A stretch of DNA of 32,343 nucleotides from Prolixibacteraceae bacterium (GCA_030602265.1 JAUWAB010000043.1:1-32343); one strand, 5' to 3'. Counted from the first letter of the stretch, positions 1 through 8,763 are shown. The notes: generated by a model not told the origin, from the letters alone. Numbers and translations: made by a program.

Positions 1-2
1 AC

Positions 3-50
3 CTGTCAAGGGTATATAAACGGCTCCTTGCAGTCGCCGCCCTTGACAGA
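3..50. other. Inverted repeat, possible terminator hairpin of a gene left of the window
   Basis: CTGTCAAGGG at 3-12 pairs perfectly with CCCTTGACAG at 41-50 across a 28-nt spacer. It is followed by a weak T-containing run (AACCCTGTTTTGAC). A 10-bp perfect stem is more than expected by chance at this spacing, but the loop is long and there is no clean U-tract. The terminator reading is therefore tentative. Confidence 0.35.
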
Positions 51-200
51 ACCCTGTTTTGACTTAAAAGATGCTTACGAAAGAGAAAAATGGGGAAAAA
101 GAAAAATTTTTAGCAAGGTGCTTGTTTTTCAACATAGAAGAACGCAAAGAAAACGCAGAGAAAAATCAATTATCCACTCATCAGCAAAATATTAAATAAA

Positions 201-320
201 TCTCTGCGAATCTCTGCGGACCCTGCGTGAGATATTTTTTCCTCTGCGAATCTCTGCGGACCCTGCGTGAGATATATTGTTCTCTGCGAAACTCTGCGGG
301 CCCTGCGTGAGATTTAATTT
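201..320. repeat. Three tandem copies of a 40-bp CTCTGCG-type intergenic repeat
   Basis: Copies lie at 201-240, 241-280 and 281-320. Each consists of three related decamers (TCTCTGCGAA, TCTCTGCGGA and CCCTGCGTGA) followed by GAT plus a T-rich spacer. The copies are contiguous with only a few substitutions, so this is a tandem array and not a CRISPR. An inverted relative of the same motif lies at about 132-156. Function is unknown. Confidence 0.85.
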
Positions 321-397
321 TTCTCACGCGCACGAGGTGAACAATCTATATTGATAATTTGTATTTTAGGAACGTAATTCACTTAATAACTGATCAA

Positions 398-1375
398 ATG
401 AAGAACGGACTCAACCGAAGGGATTTCATCAAAACCGCAGGACTGACGGCAGCCGGACTGGCGCTGTCACCACAATTGCAGGCGAATGAAGCTGCATACG
501 ACCCCAAAGGATTGCCAACCACCATATTAGGCAAAACAGGCGTAAGGATTCCACGCCTCATTTTCGGGGCCGGCAGCCGGTTTATGGCCACCGAAGAAGA
601 AAAAGGACTTGAACTGCTGGAATATGCCCTGAACCACGGACTTTATTACTGGGATACTGCCAACACGTACACCCGCGGGGATGAATTCAGCGAAATCAGG
701 TTGGGTAAAATCCTAAAAAGCCGCAGAAAAGAGGTTTTCCTGGCCACAAAAGTTACTGAGCGGTCGGCCGATAAGGCCAAACAGGCCATTGAGGATAGCC
801 TGAAACGGTTGCAGACCGATTATGTAGACCTCTACCAGATCCACAGTGTAACGAATGAGGATGAAGTCAGGCAGTTCGGAAGCAAAGACGGTGTCCTGCC
901 CGTACTCCGGAAATACCGGGAAGAGGGCGTTATCCGTCACATTGGGTTTACCGGTCACTCTTCCGCAGCAGCCATGAAACTGGCAGCTGAACTGTATGAT
1001 TTCGACACGATGCTGATCGCCCTGAACCATCAGGAAAACGGCAGGCAACCCTTCGAAGACCAGGCCGTGCCGTATGCTGCCTCCAAAGGAATGGGCGTAC
1101 TGGCCATGAAACTGGTCAGGCCGCGCGAAACCGTCCAGGGGCTCGATCCTAAGGAACTGATCAGTTATGCACTTACCCTCACCAATGTGACGGCCGCTGT
1201 CATTGGCATTGACAATCTGGATGTACTGAAAACCAATATCGGACTGCTGAAAACCTTCAAACCACTTTCACCTGAACGGATGAACGAACTCCATGGTGAG
1301 CTACAGCCCTTCTATCGCAATAAACAGCTCCCCTGGATGGCACCCGGTTATGTAGACGGAAGGTATTGGGCGTAA
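398..1375 (+). CDS. Tat-exported aldo/keto reductase
   Basis: This 325-residue protein belongs to the aldo/keto reductase superfamily, whose members reduce carbonyls with NAD(P)H in a TIM barrel. The N-terminus carries a twin-arginine signal (NRRDFIK at residues 6-12, then a hydrophobic Ala/Leu stretch to about residue 29), which predicts export of the folded, cofactor-loaded enzyme. The catalytic tetrad is visible as D86, Y91 (WDTANTY), K118 (ATKV) and H149 (YQIH). I chose the ATG at 398 because it places the RR motif near the start; an upstream in-frame ATG at 359 would add 13 residues that do not look like a signal peptide. The gene stands alone, with repeats on both sides. The family is certain; the substrate cannot be read from sequence. 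Confidence 0.9.
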   Translation: MKNGLNRRDFIKTAGLTAAGLALSPQLQANEAAYDPKGLPTTILGKTGVRIPRLIFGAGSRFMATEEEKGLELLEYALNHGLYYWDTANTYTRGDEFSEIRLGKILKSRRKEVFLATKVTERSADKAKQAIEDSLKRLQTDYVDLYQIHSVTNEDEVRQFGSKDGVLPVLRKYREEGVIRHIGFTGHSSAAAMKLAAELYDFDTMLIALNHQENGRQPFEDQAVPYAASKGMGVLAMKLVRPRETVQGLDPKELISYALTLTNVTAAVIGIDNLDVLKTNIGLLKTFKPLSPERMNELHGELQPFYRNKQLPWMAPGYVDGRYWA

Positions 1376-1723
1376 TCCGGTGGCCGGTGATCGGTAAACG
1401 GTAATCAGTAAACAGAGACCGGAGACCGGACCTGGCTACCAAGGCAACCTCCCTCAGGCCAAAGGTCCTGTAAGGGCCACCTTATAATAACCCGGGGTAT
1501 CACCCTGAAAACCGGCGTAGGGGCAAGCCTTGCGCTTGCCCAGGTATTAACGGAAAACAGTAAATCGGTGAAATCCGGATAATCTTTGTAATCCGTGTAA
1601 TCCCCGCCAGACGTCGGGCTGGTGTGGACAGTACCTTTACCTCCCCAAATCCGACATGCCTGCCTCAAAACCTCCATTCTAATCTTCAAGATTCTAATCT
1701 TCAAGATTCTAATCTTCTAATCT
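1376..1723. other. 348-bp intergenic region with short-period repeats
   Basis: No gene is credible here. The region lies between two convergent genes. It holds a degenerate heptamer array (about 1384-1432), a degenerate AATCCGTGT-like series with 9-10 bp period (about 1562-1606), and a 15-bp tandem repeat (1676-1727) that runs into the stop codon of the large TPR gene. I found no strong terminator hairpin. Confidence 0.6.
1384..1432. repeat. Degenerate heptanucleotide tandem repeat
   Basis: The sequence parses as seven consecutive 7-mers: CCGGTGA, TCGGTAA, ACGGTAA, TCAGTAA, ACAGAGA, CCGGAGA, CCGGACC. The period of 7 is clear although units diverge. A second, better conserved 7-mer array lies at 29687-29756, so heptamer arrays recur in this genome. 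Confidence 0.6.
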
Positions 1724-1727
1724 TCAA
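1676..1727. repeat. 15-bp tandem repeat abutting a stop codon
   Basis: ATTCTAATCTTCAAG occurs at 1676-1690 and 1691-1705. A third copy is truncated (1706-1715) and then continues as TCTAATCTTCAA. The array overlaps the TGA stop (1724-1726, minus strand) of the TPR protein, so its expansion or contraction could alter the C-terminal end or the 3' UTR of that gene. Confidence 0.8.
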
Positions 1728-4700
1728 TCCCCTTCCCCCGCAAGCGCCTTCCGTACTACTTCGAGTTTTTCCGTGGTCTGCTGATCTCCTGGTTTCAGCT
1801 GCCGGGCCCTCTGGTACCAGACCCTGGCAACGCTGTAGTTCTTCGATTCCAATGCTTTGTCACCTTCTTTTATATATTCTGCAAATACCTGGTCAGAGCC
1901 CCCCTGGAGCCTGGAATTGATTTCCTGCTGAATTTCGACGATCTGGGCACGGGCATACTCATCGTTTGCATTAATGGTAAGCGCACGGTTATACCATCCG
2001 CGGGCAACAGCTAACTGATCATTCCTGAAGGCCTCGTCACCCTGGTTAATGAACTGCTGAAATTCCCTGTCACGCTGACTTAACTGCATGGAACCAAGTA
2101 TCGTGTTGATCTCACCAATCCTTTCGGACGGATACCGCTCAGCGGGTTTGATCTCAAGCGCTTTGTAATACCAGGCCCTCGAGACATTATACTGCTGCTT
2201 GTCAAAAGACTCATTGGCTACCGTCAGCATGCTCTGATACAAAGCATCCGATTCATCCGTAATTTGCCGGGGTGGTGACGGCGTCTGCGCAGCTACCTGA
2301 GTGCTTTCCTCACGGGTTACCGGGACCTCGGCTACCGGCTGCACCGGAGCAGTCTGCTGTGCCAGTTTCTCAAGGGTTTCCTCTATTCTCCTGATCTGTT
2401 CCTTCGGATATTCCTCTGCAGGTTTCACCTCGCTGGCTTTTTCGTACTCACCTTTGGCCTGGTTCCATTCACTCGCACGGAAAAATCCGTCGGCTGCCAG
2501 CAACAACTGCCGGTAACGCTCATCGGTTTCCCGCTGTTTCTGGATATTCCCAATCTGCTCAAGCCTTTCCTGCGGATAGGATTCATCTGGTTTTACCTGA
2601 AGTGCCGACCGGTAATTATTTGCCGCAGGATTATACTCCTGGTTATTGAAGGCGCGGTCGGCAAGGGTTATAAACCTTGCATATTCTCTGTTCCTGGCTT
2701 CTGCAGCCAAAAGCTCAGTGTTCAGCCGGTCGGCCTCGGCGATCTGTTGGGCCGGATAGCTTTCCTCCGGTTTCACCTGCTGCGCCTTGCGGTATTCGGC
2801 GATCGCCTGCGGGTACTGCTGTTCCCTGAAGAGGTTGTCCGCGCGGCCTACCGCCTCAGCATATTCGCGGTCTTTGGCAGCCATGGCAGCTAATCGGGCT
2901 GCCTCATCTGCCGCTTGTTTCTCGACTAACTGACGGGCCTGTTCGGCTTCAATGCCATCTATTTTGGATAACTGCTCAGCGGGATAGCTCTCCGTTGGTT
3001 TGGCCTGCTGTGCCTGCTGGTAGCTGCTCCGGGCCTCCGGATAGCGCTGCTGCTGGAAAGCCCGGTCGGCAGCGGCAATCGCCGTGTCATAAGCTTTCTG
3101 GGCGGCCTGCATCGCACTATTCAGCCGGTCGGCCTCGGCGATCTGTTGGGCCGGATAGCTTTCCTCCGGTTTCACCTGCTGTGCCTTGCGGTATTCGGCG
3201 ATCGCCTGCGGGTACTGCTGTTCCCTGAAGAGGTTGTCCGCGCGGCCTACTGCCTCAGCATATTCGCGGTCTTTGGCAGCCATGGCAGCTAATCGGGCTG
3301 CCTCATCTGCTGCTTGTTTCTCGGCTAACTGACGGGCCTGCTCGGCTTCAATTCCGTCTATTTTACTCAGCTGCTCACCGGGATAACTCTCCGATGGTTT
3401 GGCCTGCTGTGCCTGCTGGTAGCTGCTCCGGGCCTCCGGATAGCGCTGCTCCCGGAATGCCCGGTCGGCGGCGGCAATCGCTGTATCATATGTTTTCTGG
3501 GCTTCTGTCTGCCGGGTAATAATGCCCCTTATCTCTTCAATACGCTGAAGCGGATAACTTTCCTGTGGTTTTACTTCCAGGGCATCACGGAACCGCGAAA
3601 CGGCAGCCACCAGTTCGTTGCCTTCCACCAACCGGTCGGCTTCATTCACCAGTGCCTGGTACCGGTTGTCGCGTTGCTGCTGTTCGGCCACCAACCTGTT
3701 CTCTTCTGCCTGCCGCTGTTCGTCCGCCAATCGGACCGCCTCCTGCTCCATTTCAGCAATTTTGCTTAACATCTCGGGCGGGTAATTATCGGCAGGCCTT
3801 TGTGAAGCCGCCTTCTGGTATTCAGCTTTTGCCTGCGGGAATTGCTTCGCATTAAAGAATTTATCCGCTGTGGCTAACAACTGCCTGTACTGTTGGTCTT
3901 CCTTCGCCTGACCAGCCAGGACTACATCTATTTCCTTGATTTTCTGGGCCGGATATTTCTCACCTGACTTAATTTCCAGGGCTTTCCTGAAATCATCACG
4001 GGCTGCAGTATAGTTTCCGGCGGCTATTCCGGCATCACCACTGGCGATCAGGTTCTCATACTCCCGCTCCCGTTCAGCTATTTTATCAATTGCCTCGATC
4101 TGGCGCTGAGGGTAGGTCTGATCGGGCCTGACCGTCAGGGCCGTAGAATAAAGCTCCCTCGCCTGGGTATATTCCAGCCTTTTAAAAGCCCTGTCGGCGT
4201 TGGCAATGGTCTCGTCGTAGAATAAGCGGTCGTTGATATCTTTCTGTTCCTTTTCCACTTTGGCAATCTTCGCCAATACCGCCTGATCATCGGGCTTGAT
4301 GCTCAGTGCTGAGCGGTAAAACTCCAATGCCTTGGGATAGAATTGCTTGGCATAGGAGGCATCGCCGTTCAGGACAGCTGCTTCGAAGGTGGATTGCTTT
4401 TCTGCCATCTGGGAGAGCTTTTGAAGCTCCTCATCAATCCGGGCAATCTGGGCTGCCGGGTAGCTCTCCCCCGGCCTGGCCTGTAATGCCTCCTGATAGC
4501 GCCTTCTGGATTCATCCCATAACTTTTCCCTGAAAGCGTTGTCCGCAATGGCAATGATGTCAGTATACTGCTGTCTGGCCTTCATTTCCGCAACGATACG
4601 GTCAATTTCGGCAATCCTGCCGGTGGCATGGCTATCGCCGGGCCTGACATACAGGGCCTGCGTATAATTTTCTTTCGATGGTTCGTACTGTTGTGCAGAA

Positions 4701-5506
4701 AACTGCTGATCGGCCTGTCTGATAAACTGGTTGTATTTTTCTGCCTGCTGCTTCTCCAATTCGGCTTCCAGGCCAAGCACGGCAATCAGGTCATTGATTT
4801 CCGCTATGCGGTCCCTGGGGAACTGTTCAGCCGGAAAAATCCTGCTGGCCATCTTGTAACTATCCAATGCAGGCAGATATTCCCCTTTGTCAAATTCTGC
4901 CCCTGCTTTTTTAAGGACAGCATCATAATCCCTCTTCAGGGCAGCCAGCTCTGCTGCCGAAAGCCTTTTCAGCAGCTCCGCCTCACGGTTTACCGATTGT
5001 GATTGCAGTATGGCCTGATCAATCAGTTTCTTGATCTGGGCATTGTTATAATAGGTTTCATGGATGAAATTATCCACTGCAGCAGAATAATAGATCCGGA
5101 GGACCGTATTTTCCGAGAAGGATTTATTCACCCCTTTAATTTCAGTGAAAAGATTGACATCCAGCGGGTAGGGCGGGAATTTGCGGTCGCGCTGCAGAAC
5201 AGTTGCCGGGACAACCGTCGAAACGGTATACTTCTGCGGAAAGTTGTCGGGCCGCTGAAAGATGAGCACATACTCATTATTGAACTCAAACCGCAGGTTA
5301 AACCGTCCTGTATTGTCCACCTGATAATCGACCATGGGCTGTCCGTTACGAAAAAGCTTGATTACCGCTCCCCCGACATTGCCCTGTTCGGTGCTTATCC
5401 TGCCCGAAACAAAAAGACCGCCCGCTTCATCCTGGCCATAGGTCATGCCGGCATGCAGCAGGAACAGAGTCAGAAATAGTACAGTTATTATTTTAATTTT
5501 TATCAT
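1724..5506 (-). CDS. Large secreted TPR-like repeat protein with N-terminal regulatory-type beta domain
   Basis: The protein has 1260 residues. Residues 1-24 are a Sec signal peptide (hydrophobic run, then TYGQ). Residues about 28-115 resemble the carboxypeptidase-regulatory-like beta-sandwich domain common in Bacteroidota surface proteins. From about residue 185 to the end I count 17 TPR-like units of 55-76 residues, each starting Y-x4-5-AD-x-F, then Y-x2-A-x4-Y-x-A, then K-P-x-E-x-Y-P and an I-x-x-I helix. Several units are joined by Ala/Glu/Gln-rich helices that look like coiled coil. Units 9-10 and 11-12 are almost identical pairs of 133 residues. A scaffold or protein-interaction role in the periplasm or at the envelope is inferred; no catalytic motif is visible. 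It is transcribed divergently from the NhaC gene. Confidence 0.85.
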   Translation of the reverse strand: MIKIKIITVLFLTLFLLHAGMTYGQDEAGGLFVSGRISTEQGNVGGAVIKLFRNGQPMVDYQVDNTGRFNLRFEFNNEYVLIFQRPDNFPQKYTVSTVVPATVLQRDRKFPPYPLDVNLFTEIKGVNKSFSENTVLRIYYSAAVDNFIHETYYNNAQIKKLIDQAILQSQSVNREAELLKRLSAAELAALKRDYDAVLKKAGAEFDKGEYLPALDSYKMASRIFPAEQFPRDRIAEINDLIAVLGLEAELEKQQAEKYNQFIRQADQQFSAQQYEPSKENYTQALYVRPGDSHATGRIAEIDRIVAEMKARQQYTDIIAIADNAFREKLWDESRRRYQEALQARPGESYPAAQIARIDEELQKLSQMAEKQSTFEAAVLNGDASYAKQFYPKALEFYRSALSIKPDDQAVLAKIAKVEKEQKDINDRLFYDETIANADRAFKRLEYTQARELYSTALTVRPDQTYPQRQIEAIDKIAEREREYENLIASGDAGIAAGNYTAARDDFRKALEIKSGEKYPAQKIKEIDVVLAGQAKEDQQYRQLLATADKFFNAKQFPQAKAEYQKAASQRPADNYPPEMLSKIAEMEQEAVRLADEQRQAEENRLVAEQQQRDNRYQALVNEADRLVEGNELVAAVSRFRDALEVKPQESYPLQRIEEIRGIITRQTEAQKTYDTAIAAADRAFREQRYPEARSSYQQAQQAKPSESYPGEQLSKIDGIEAEQARQLAEKQAADEAARLAAMAAKDREYAEAVGRADNLFREQQYPQAIAEYRKAQQVKPEESYPAQQIAEADRLNSAMQAAQKAYDTAIAAADRAFQQQRYPEARSSYQQAQQAKPTESYPAEQLSKIDGIEAEQARQLVEKQAADEAARLAAMAAKDREYAEAVGRADNLFREQQYPQAIAEYRKAQQVKPEESYPAQQIAEADRLNTELLAAEARNREYARFITLADRAFNNQEYNPAANNYRSALQVKPDESYPQERLEQIGNIQKQRETDERYRQLLLAADGFFRASEWNQAKGEYEKASEVKPAEEYPKEQIRRIEETLEKLAQQTAPVQPVAEVPVTREESTQVAAQTPSPPRQITDESDALYQSMLTVANESFDKQQYNVSRAWYYKALEIKPAERYPSERIGEINTILGSMQLSQRDREFQQFINQGDEAFRNDQLAVARGWYNRALTINANDEYARAQIVEIQQEINSRLQGGSDQVFAEYIKEGDKALESKNYSVARVWYQRARQLKPGDQQTTEKLEVVRKALAGEGD
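2722..3508. repeat. 399-bp in-frame tandem duplication inside the TPR gene
   Basis: The DNA from about 2722 is repeated from 3121 with a period of 399 bp (133 codons) and very few differences. It covers two TPR-like units plus their Ala/Glu-rich linker. The near-identity at DNA level, against strong divergence among the other units, indicates a recent duplication or ongoing gene conversion. Confidence 0.9.
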
Positions 5507-5598
5507 TAGTCCAATTTTCTTATACCATGAACGAAATTCCGTCCAAATAATTATTAATCCCGGAATTAAATCACCTTTACGGTGCCGATGTTTTTTGC

Positions 5599-5606
5599 CA
5601 AAAATA
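5599..5606 (-). promoter_or_regulatory. Candidate -7 box (TATTTTTG) for the TPR gene
   Basis: On the minus strand TATTTTTG matches the Bacteroidota TAnnTTTG -7 element, 92 bp before the start codon at 5506. No good -33 TTTG was found at the usual spacing, so this is tentative. Confidence 0.35.
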
Positions 5607-5664
5607 TGGGAAAAATCAATTTTATTGTGTTAGTTTAACTTTTATTTGAAAATTGAAAGGCAGA

Positions 5665-7119
5665 ATGAAACGAGAAGCCCGTCTGACTGAAGCCCTGTTA
5701 CCGTTAATACTCCTGATCGGTTTACTGACCTCCAACGTATTTCTGTTTGACGACACCCTGGCTGGGAGCAACCAGATGGCCCTTCTGTTAGCTGCAGCAG
5801 CTGCCGGCTTGCTTGCACTGAGGACAGGTCTGAGGTGGGGCGATATTGAAAAAAAGATTGTCGACACCATCAAATCGGCCATGCCTTCCATTCTCATTCT
5901 GCTGCTGATCGGTTCTTTAGCCGGAAGCTGGATGATCAGCGGAGTGGTTCCGGCTATGATCTATTATGGTCTTGATATTATTTCACCTAAGCTTTTTCTG
6001 TTCACTGCCGTGGCGGTCAGCGCCATCGTAAGTGTGGCCACCGGAAGTTCCTGGTCGACCGTGGCAACCATCGGGGTTGCGCTGCTGGGAATCGGCACTG
6101 CCATCGGGATCAATGAGGCCATTGTGGCCGGCGCCATCATCAGCGGAGCTTATTTCGGCGATAAAATGTCGCCGCTGAGCGATACCACCAACCTCGCCCC
6201 TGCCATGGCAGGCACAGACATATTTACCCATATCCGGTATATGACTTTCACGACGGTACCTTCTCTTGTGCTCACCTTTGCCATTTTTCTGGTGATGGGC
6301 TTCAGTTTCGATTTCTCCGATGCCGTTGTGGATGTCCAGAATGTCAAGATAGCCATCGAAGGTACATTTAATACCAACCCGCTGCTGTTTCTGGTACCCA
6401 TCATTCTGCTGACCATAATTGTACTGAAAGTACCCCCGTTACCTGCCTTAATGGCCGGTTCAGTTCTGGGCGTTATCTTTGCCGTTATTTTCCAGCCGCA
6501 TATTATTGAACAGGTCTCGGGTATCAGCAATAATTTCCTGAAAGCCAGTTATATTTCCACCATGCAGGCCATGTTCGGGGATGTATCCCTGCATACTGCC
6601 GACGAAAATGTCAATGAACTGCTCAGTACCTCCGGAATGCGCGGGATGTTGGATACCATCTGGCTCATCCTTTCGGCCATGGTTTTCGGCGGAACCATGG
6701 AAGCAGCCGGCTTCCTGCGCCGCATTACGCAGCCTATCGTTAAAGCAGCAAAATCACAGGGCTCTCTCGTTGCCTCCACTGTCGGCACCTGCGTATTCTT
6801 TAATGCTACCGCATCCGACCAGTACATTTCCATCGTTGTTCCCGGCAGAATGTACCGGAAGGTTTATGAAGAGCGCGGACTGAAACCGGAAGTCCTCAGC
6901 CGGACCCTCGAGGACAGTGGCACCATGACTTCGGTACTCATCCCGTGGAACACCTGCGGGGCTACTCAATCAAGGGTACTTGGCGTGGGTACGTGGGATT
7001 ACCTGCCTTATTGCTTTTTCAATATCATCAGCCCGTTCATGTCGATCCTGTTTGCCTACCTCAACATCCGGATCCGGAAAATCACCAGCAGGGAAAAACG
7101 GGAAGTGGTGGTTCAGTAA
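5665..7119 (+). CDS. NhaC-family Na+/H+ antiporter
   Basis: This is a 484-residue polytopic inner-membrane protein of the NhaC/ion-transporter superfamily, predicted to exchange protons for Na+ or another substrate. About 11-12 hydrophobic segments are visible. The family core is recognisable in G-S-S-W-S-T-V-A-T-I-G, the GDKMSPLSDTTNLAP stretch, and a second-half N-A-T-A-S-D-Q-Y motif. I chose the ATG at 5665, preceded by GAAAGG, one of the few Shine-Dalgarno-like sites here; a TTG at 5653 would add only four residues. The gene is divergent from the TPR gene and appears to be its own unit. Some NhaC relatives carry malate/lactate or amino acids, so the substrate is not fixed by sequence. Confidence 0.9.
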   Translation: MKREARLTEALLPLILLIGLLTSNVFLFDDTLAGSNQMALLLAAAAAGLLALRTGLRWGDIEKKIVDTIKSAMPSILILLLIGSLAGSWMISGVVPAMIYYGLDIISPKLFLFTAVAVSAIVSVATGSSWSTVATIGVALLGIGTAIGINEAIVAGAIISGAYFGDKMSPLSDTTNLAPAMAGTDIFTHIRYMTFTTVPSLVLTFAIFLVMGFSFDFSDAVVDVQNVKIAIEGTFNTNPLLFLVPIILLTIIVLKVPPLPALMAGSVLGVIFAVIFQPHIIEQVSGISNNFLKASYISTMQAMFGDVSLHTADENVNELLSTSGMRGMLDTIWLILSAMVFGGTMEAAGFLRRITQPIVKAAKSQGSLVASTVGTCVFFNATASDQYISIVVPGRMYRKVYEERGLKPEVLSRTLEDSGTMTSVLIPWNTCGATQSRVLGVGTWDYLPYCFFNIISPFMSILFAYLNIRIRKITSREKREVVVQ

Positions 7120-7268
7120 CCCTGGTTTGAAAAACTTAACCTACTGCATTTACATGTTCTGCCGACTGATCTGAAATTATAGGGAAATTATACAAAACAA
7201 AAAGATCCGCTATTCCGTTTTATAATCTGACAGATCATCAGATTTTACTCATTTAAACATTCAGCATT

Positions 7269-7583
7269 ATGAAACCAGTTTTTAAACGGATTTTCGCCAT
7301 TCTTTTGGTAGCCGGCCTTTATCCGGCCAGCCTTTATGCAACGGAGAAAAAAAGCATACCCTTTGAAATGGCCACAAAGTTTATAGCTACAGGAGATACC
7401 TTGCAGCAAAAAGCGAATATCAATACCAGCCGGAGCAATATCAAGCACAAAGCCAAACCTGCTGATATCGGCGTTAATGAACCGGGAGTAAACCGGAAAG
7501 AGCGGGCAAAGGGAGATGGAACCCTTCCTTCAGAATCAACTTCTTCAAAGAAAAAAGAGAAGGCCTCTTCAGATAAGAAATAA
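7269..7583 (+). CDS. Small secreted Lys/Ser-rich protein, unknown function
   Basis: This is a 104-residue hypothetical protein. Residues 1-25 form a plausible Sec signal peptide (basic MKPVFKRIF, hydrophobic core, cleavage near SLYA-TEK). The mature part is hydrophilic and probably disordered, ending in a Lys/Ser-rich tail. I recognise no family. It sits directly before the formylglycine-generating-enzyme gene, whose ATG at 7516 lies inside it in another reading frame. If that gene instead starts at TTG 7588, the two genes are adjacent without overlap. Translational coupling or a small partner role is possible but unproven. The reading frame is supported by the signal peptide alone. Confidence 0.55.
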   Translation: MKPVFKRIFAILLVAGLYPASLYATEKKSIPFEMATKFIATGDTLQQKANINTSRSNIKHKAKPADIGVNEPGVNRKERAKGDGTLPSESTSSKKKEKASSDKK

Positions 7584-8712
7584 CACGTTGACAACACTTT
7601 TAGCAGAACATTTGACCAGGTTAATATTACCGGCAGCTTTTCTTGTGCTTTTGTCCGCGTGCAGCGGCAGACCGGGGAAAACCGGTGAGTCTGCCTGTTG
7701 CATGCCCTCAGAAAGCTCCAGGTTTTCATCAGGGATTACCAATAATGTGACCGGGCTTAAGGAAATTCTGGCCGACACAACCGGTGCAATGGTATTAATC
7801 CCCGGCGGCACATTTCTTATGGGTGCCAGGGAAAAACGGTTTTCCCGTCCGGATGAATTTCCGCAGCATAAAGTTAAGGTAGACAGCTTCTATATGGATA
7901 TCCATCCTGTCACCAACGCTCAGTTCAGGCAATTTGTCGAAGCCACCGGGTATATTACCACTGCGGAAATAGCTCCCGACTGGGAAGAAATCAGCAAAGG
8001 ACTGCCTCCTGGAACGCCGAAGCCGCATGACTCGCTGCTGGTTCCGGCTTCCATGGTGTTTTCGCCCCCATCTGAAAAGGTTTCCCTGAACGATTACCTG
8101 AGCTGGTGGAATTGGGTTCCGGGAGCTGACTGGAGGCATCCCGAAGGACCCGGAAGTACGATTGAGGGGAAAGACAACTATCCGGTTGTCCATGTTTCCT
8201 GGTACGATGCGTCAGCCTATGCAGCCTGGGCCGGCAAACGGCTGCCCACCGAGGCGGAATGGGAATACGCCGCCAGGGGCGGAAACGATGATTTCATATA
8301 CCCCTGGGGCAATGAACCGGTTTCTCCGGAGCGGGCAAACTACTGGCAGGGTGAATTTCCTTACCGCAATGCGGTCGACGATGGACACCCGGTTGCCTCG
8401 CCGGCAGGCCTGTTTCCGCCCAACGGATTCGGACTTTACGACATGGCCGGAAATGTCTGGCAGTGGACGGCAGACTGGTATCATCACGATTATTATCAAT
8501 CATTTAAAAAAGGAGCTATTGCCGGGAATCCGCAGGGACCTCAAACCTCCCATGATCCCATGGAACCGGGAATTATGAAGAAAACCATCCGGGGAGGGTC
8601 TTTTCTCTGCAATGATTCCTATTGCGCGGGCTACAGGGCCTCCTCCCGTATGAAATCGACTCCCGATACCGGCACAATGCATATTGGTTTCAGGTGTGTG
8701 AAAGACATCTGA
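7516..8712 (+). CDS. Formylglycine-generating enzyme family lipoprotein (SUMF1-like)
   Basis: This is a 398-residue protein of the FGE-sulfatase family. It has a lipoprotein signal (hydrophobic LILPAAFLVLLSAC, lipid-anchored C49) and a full FGE fold: IPGGTFLMGA, PVTNAQF, VSWYDASAYAAWAGKRLPTE, YPWGNE, GNVWQW and RGGSF. Both catalytic cysteines of true formylglycine-generating enzymes appear conserved (C365 and C370, in FLCNDSYC). This distinguishes it from structural relatives that lack them. The predicted job is converting a Cys in sulfatase-type CxPxR motifs to formylglycine, here at the periplasmic face. No sulfatase is encoded in the window, so the client lies elsewhere. The start is uncertain: ATG 7516 overlaps the small upstream gene, whereas TTG 7588 gives a compact 25-residue lipoprotein signal. 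Confidence 0.88.
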   Translation: MEPFLQNQLLQRKKRRPLQIRNNTLTTLLAEHLTRLILPAAFLVLLSACSGRPGKTGESACCMPSESSRFSSGITNNVTGLKEILADTTGAMVLIPGGTFLMGAREKRFSRPDEFPQHKVKVDSFYMDIHPVTNAQFRQFVEATGYITTAEIAPDWEEISKGLPPGTPKPHDSLLVPASMVFSPPSEKVSLNDYLSWWNWVPGADWRHPEGPGSTIEGKDNYPVVHVSWYDASAYAAWAGKRLPTEAEWEYAARGGNDDFIYPWGNEPVSPERANYWQGEFPYRNAVDDGHPVASPAGLFPPNGFGLYDMAGNVWQWTADWYHHDYYQSFKKGAIAGNPQGPQTSHDPMEPGIMKKTIRGGSFLCNDSYCAGYRASSRMKSTPDTGTMHIGFRCVKDI

Positions 8713-8734
8713 CAAAATGATTAAAATCCTTTGT

Positions 8735-8742
8735 TATCTTTG
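8735..8742 (+). promoter_or_regulatory. -7 box (TATCTTTG) of the dapL promoter
   Basis: TATCTTTG fits the Bacteroidota TAnnTTTG -7 element exactly and lies 21 bp before the dapL ATG, implying a very short leader. The -33 element is not obvious. It also argues against the upstream TTG (8731) as the dapL start. Confidence 0.5.
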
Positions 8743-8763
8743 CCTTTTTACCAAAAGATAACT

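Larger units (their letters stand above)
1..397. other. Repeat-rich intergenic leader, no gene seen
   Basis: I see no credible coding sequence here. The stretch holds a 10-bp perfect inverted repeat near its left edge (3-12 with 41-50), a segment at about 132-156 that is the reverse complement of the CTCTGCG-type motif, and three direct copies of a 40-bp repeat at 201-320. It most likely contains the 3' end signals of a gene left of the window and the upstream region of the aldo/keto reductase. No clear -7 box was recognised before that gene. Confidence 0.6.

Noticed and set aside
201-320. Possible CRISPR array
   Set aside because: The three copies are contiguous, with no unique 30-40 nt spacers between them, and no cas gene is nearby.
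5003-5479. 158-residue plus-strand open frame opposite the TPR gene start
   Set aside because: It lies wholly antisense within the large TPR gene, has no recognisable domain or signal peptide, and its frame is a by-product of the repeats' composition.
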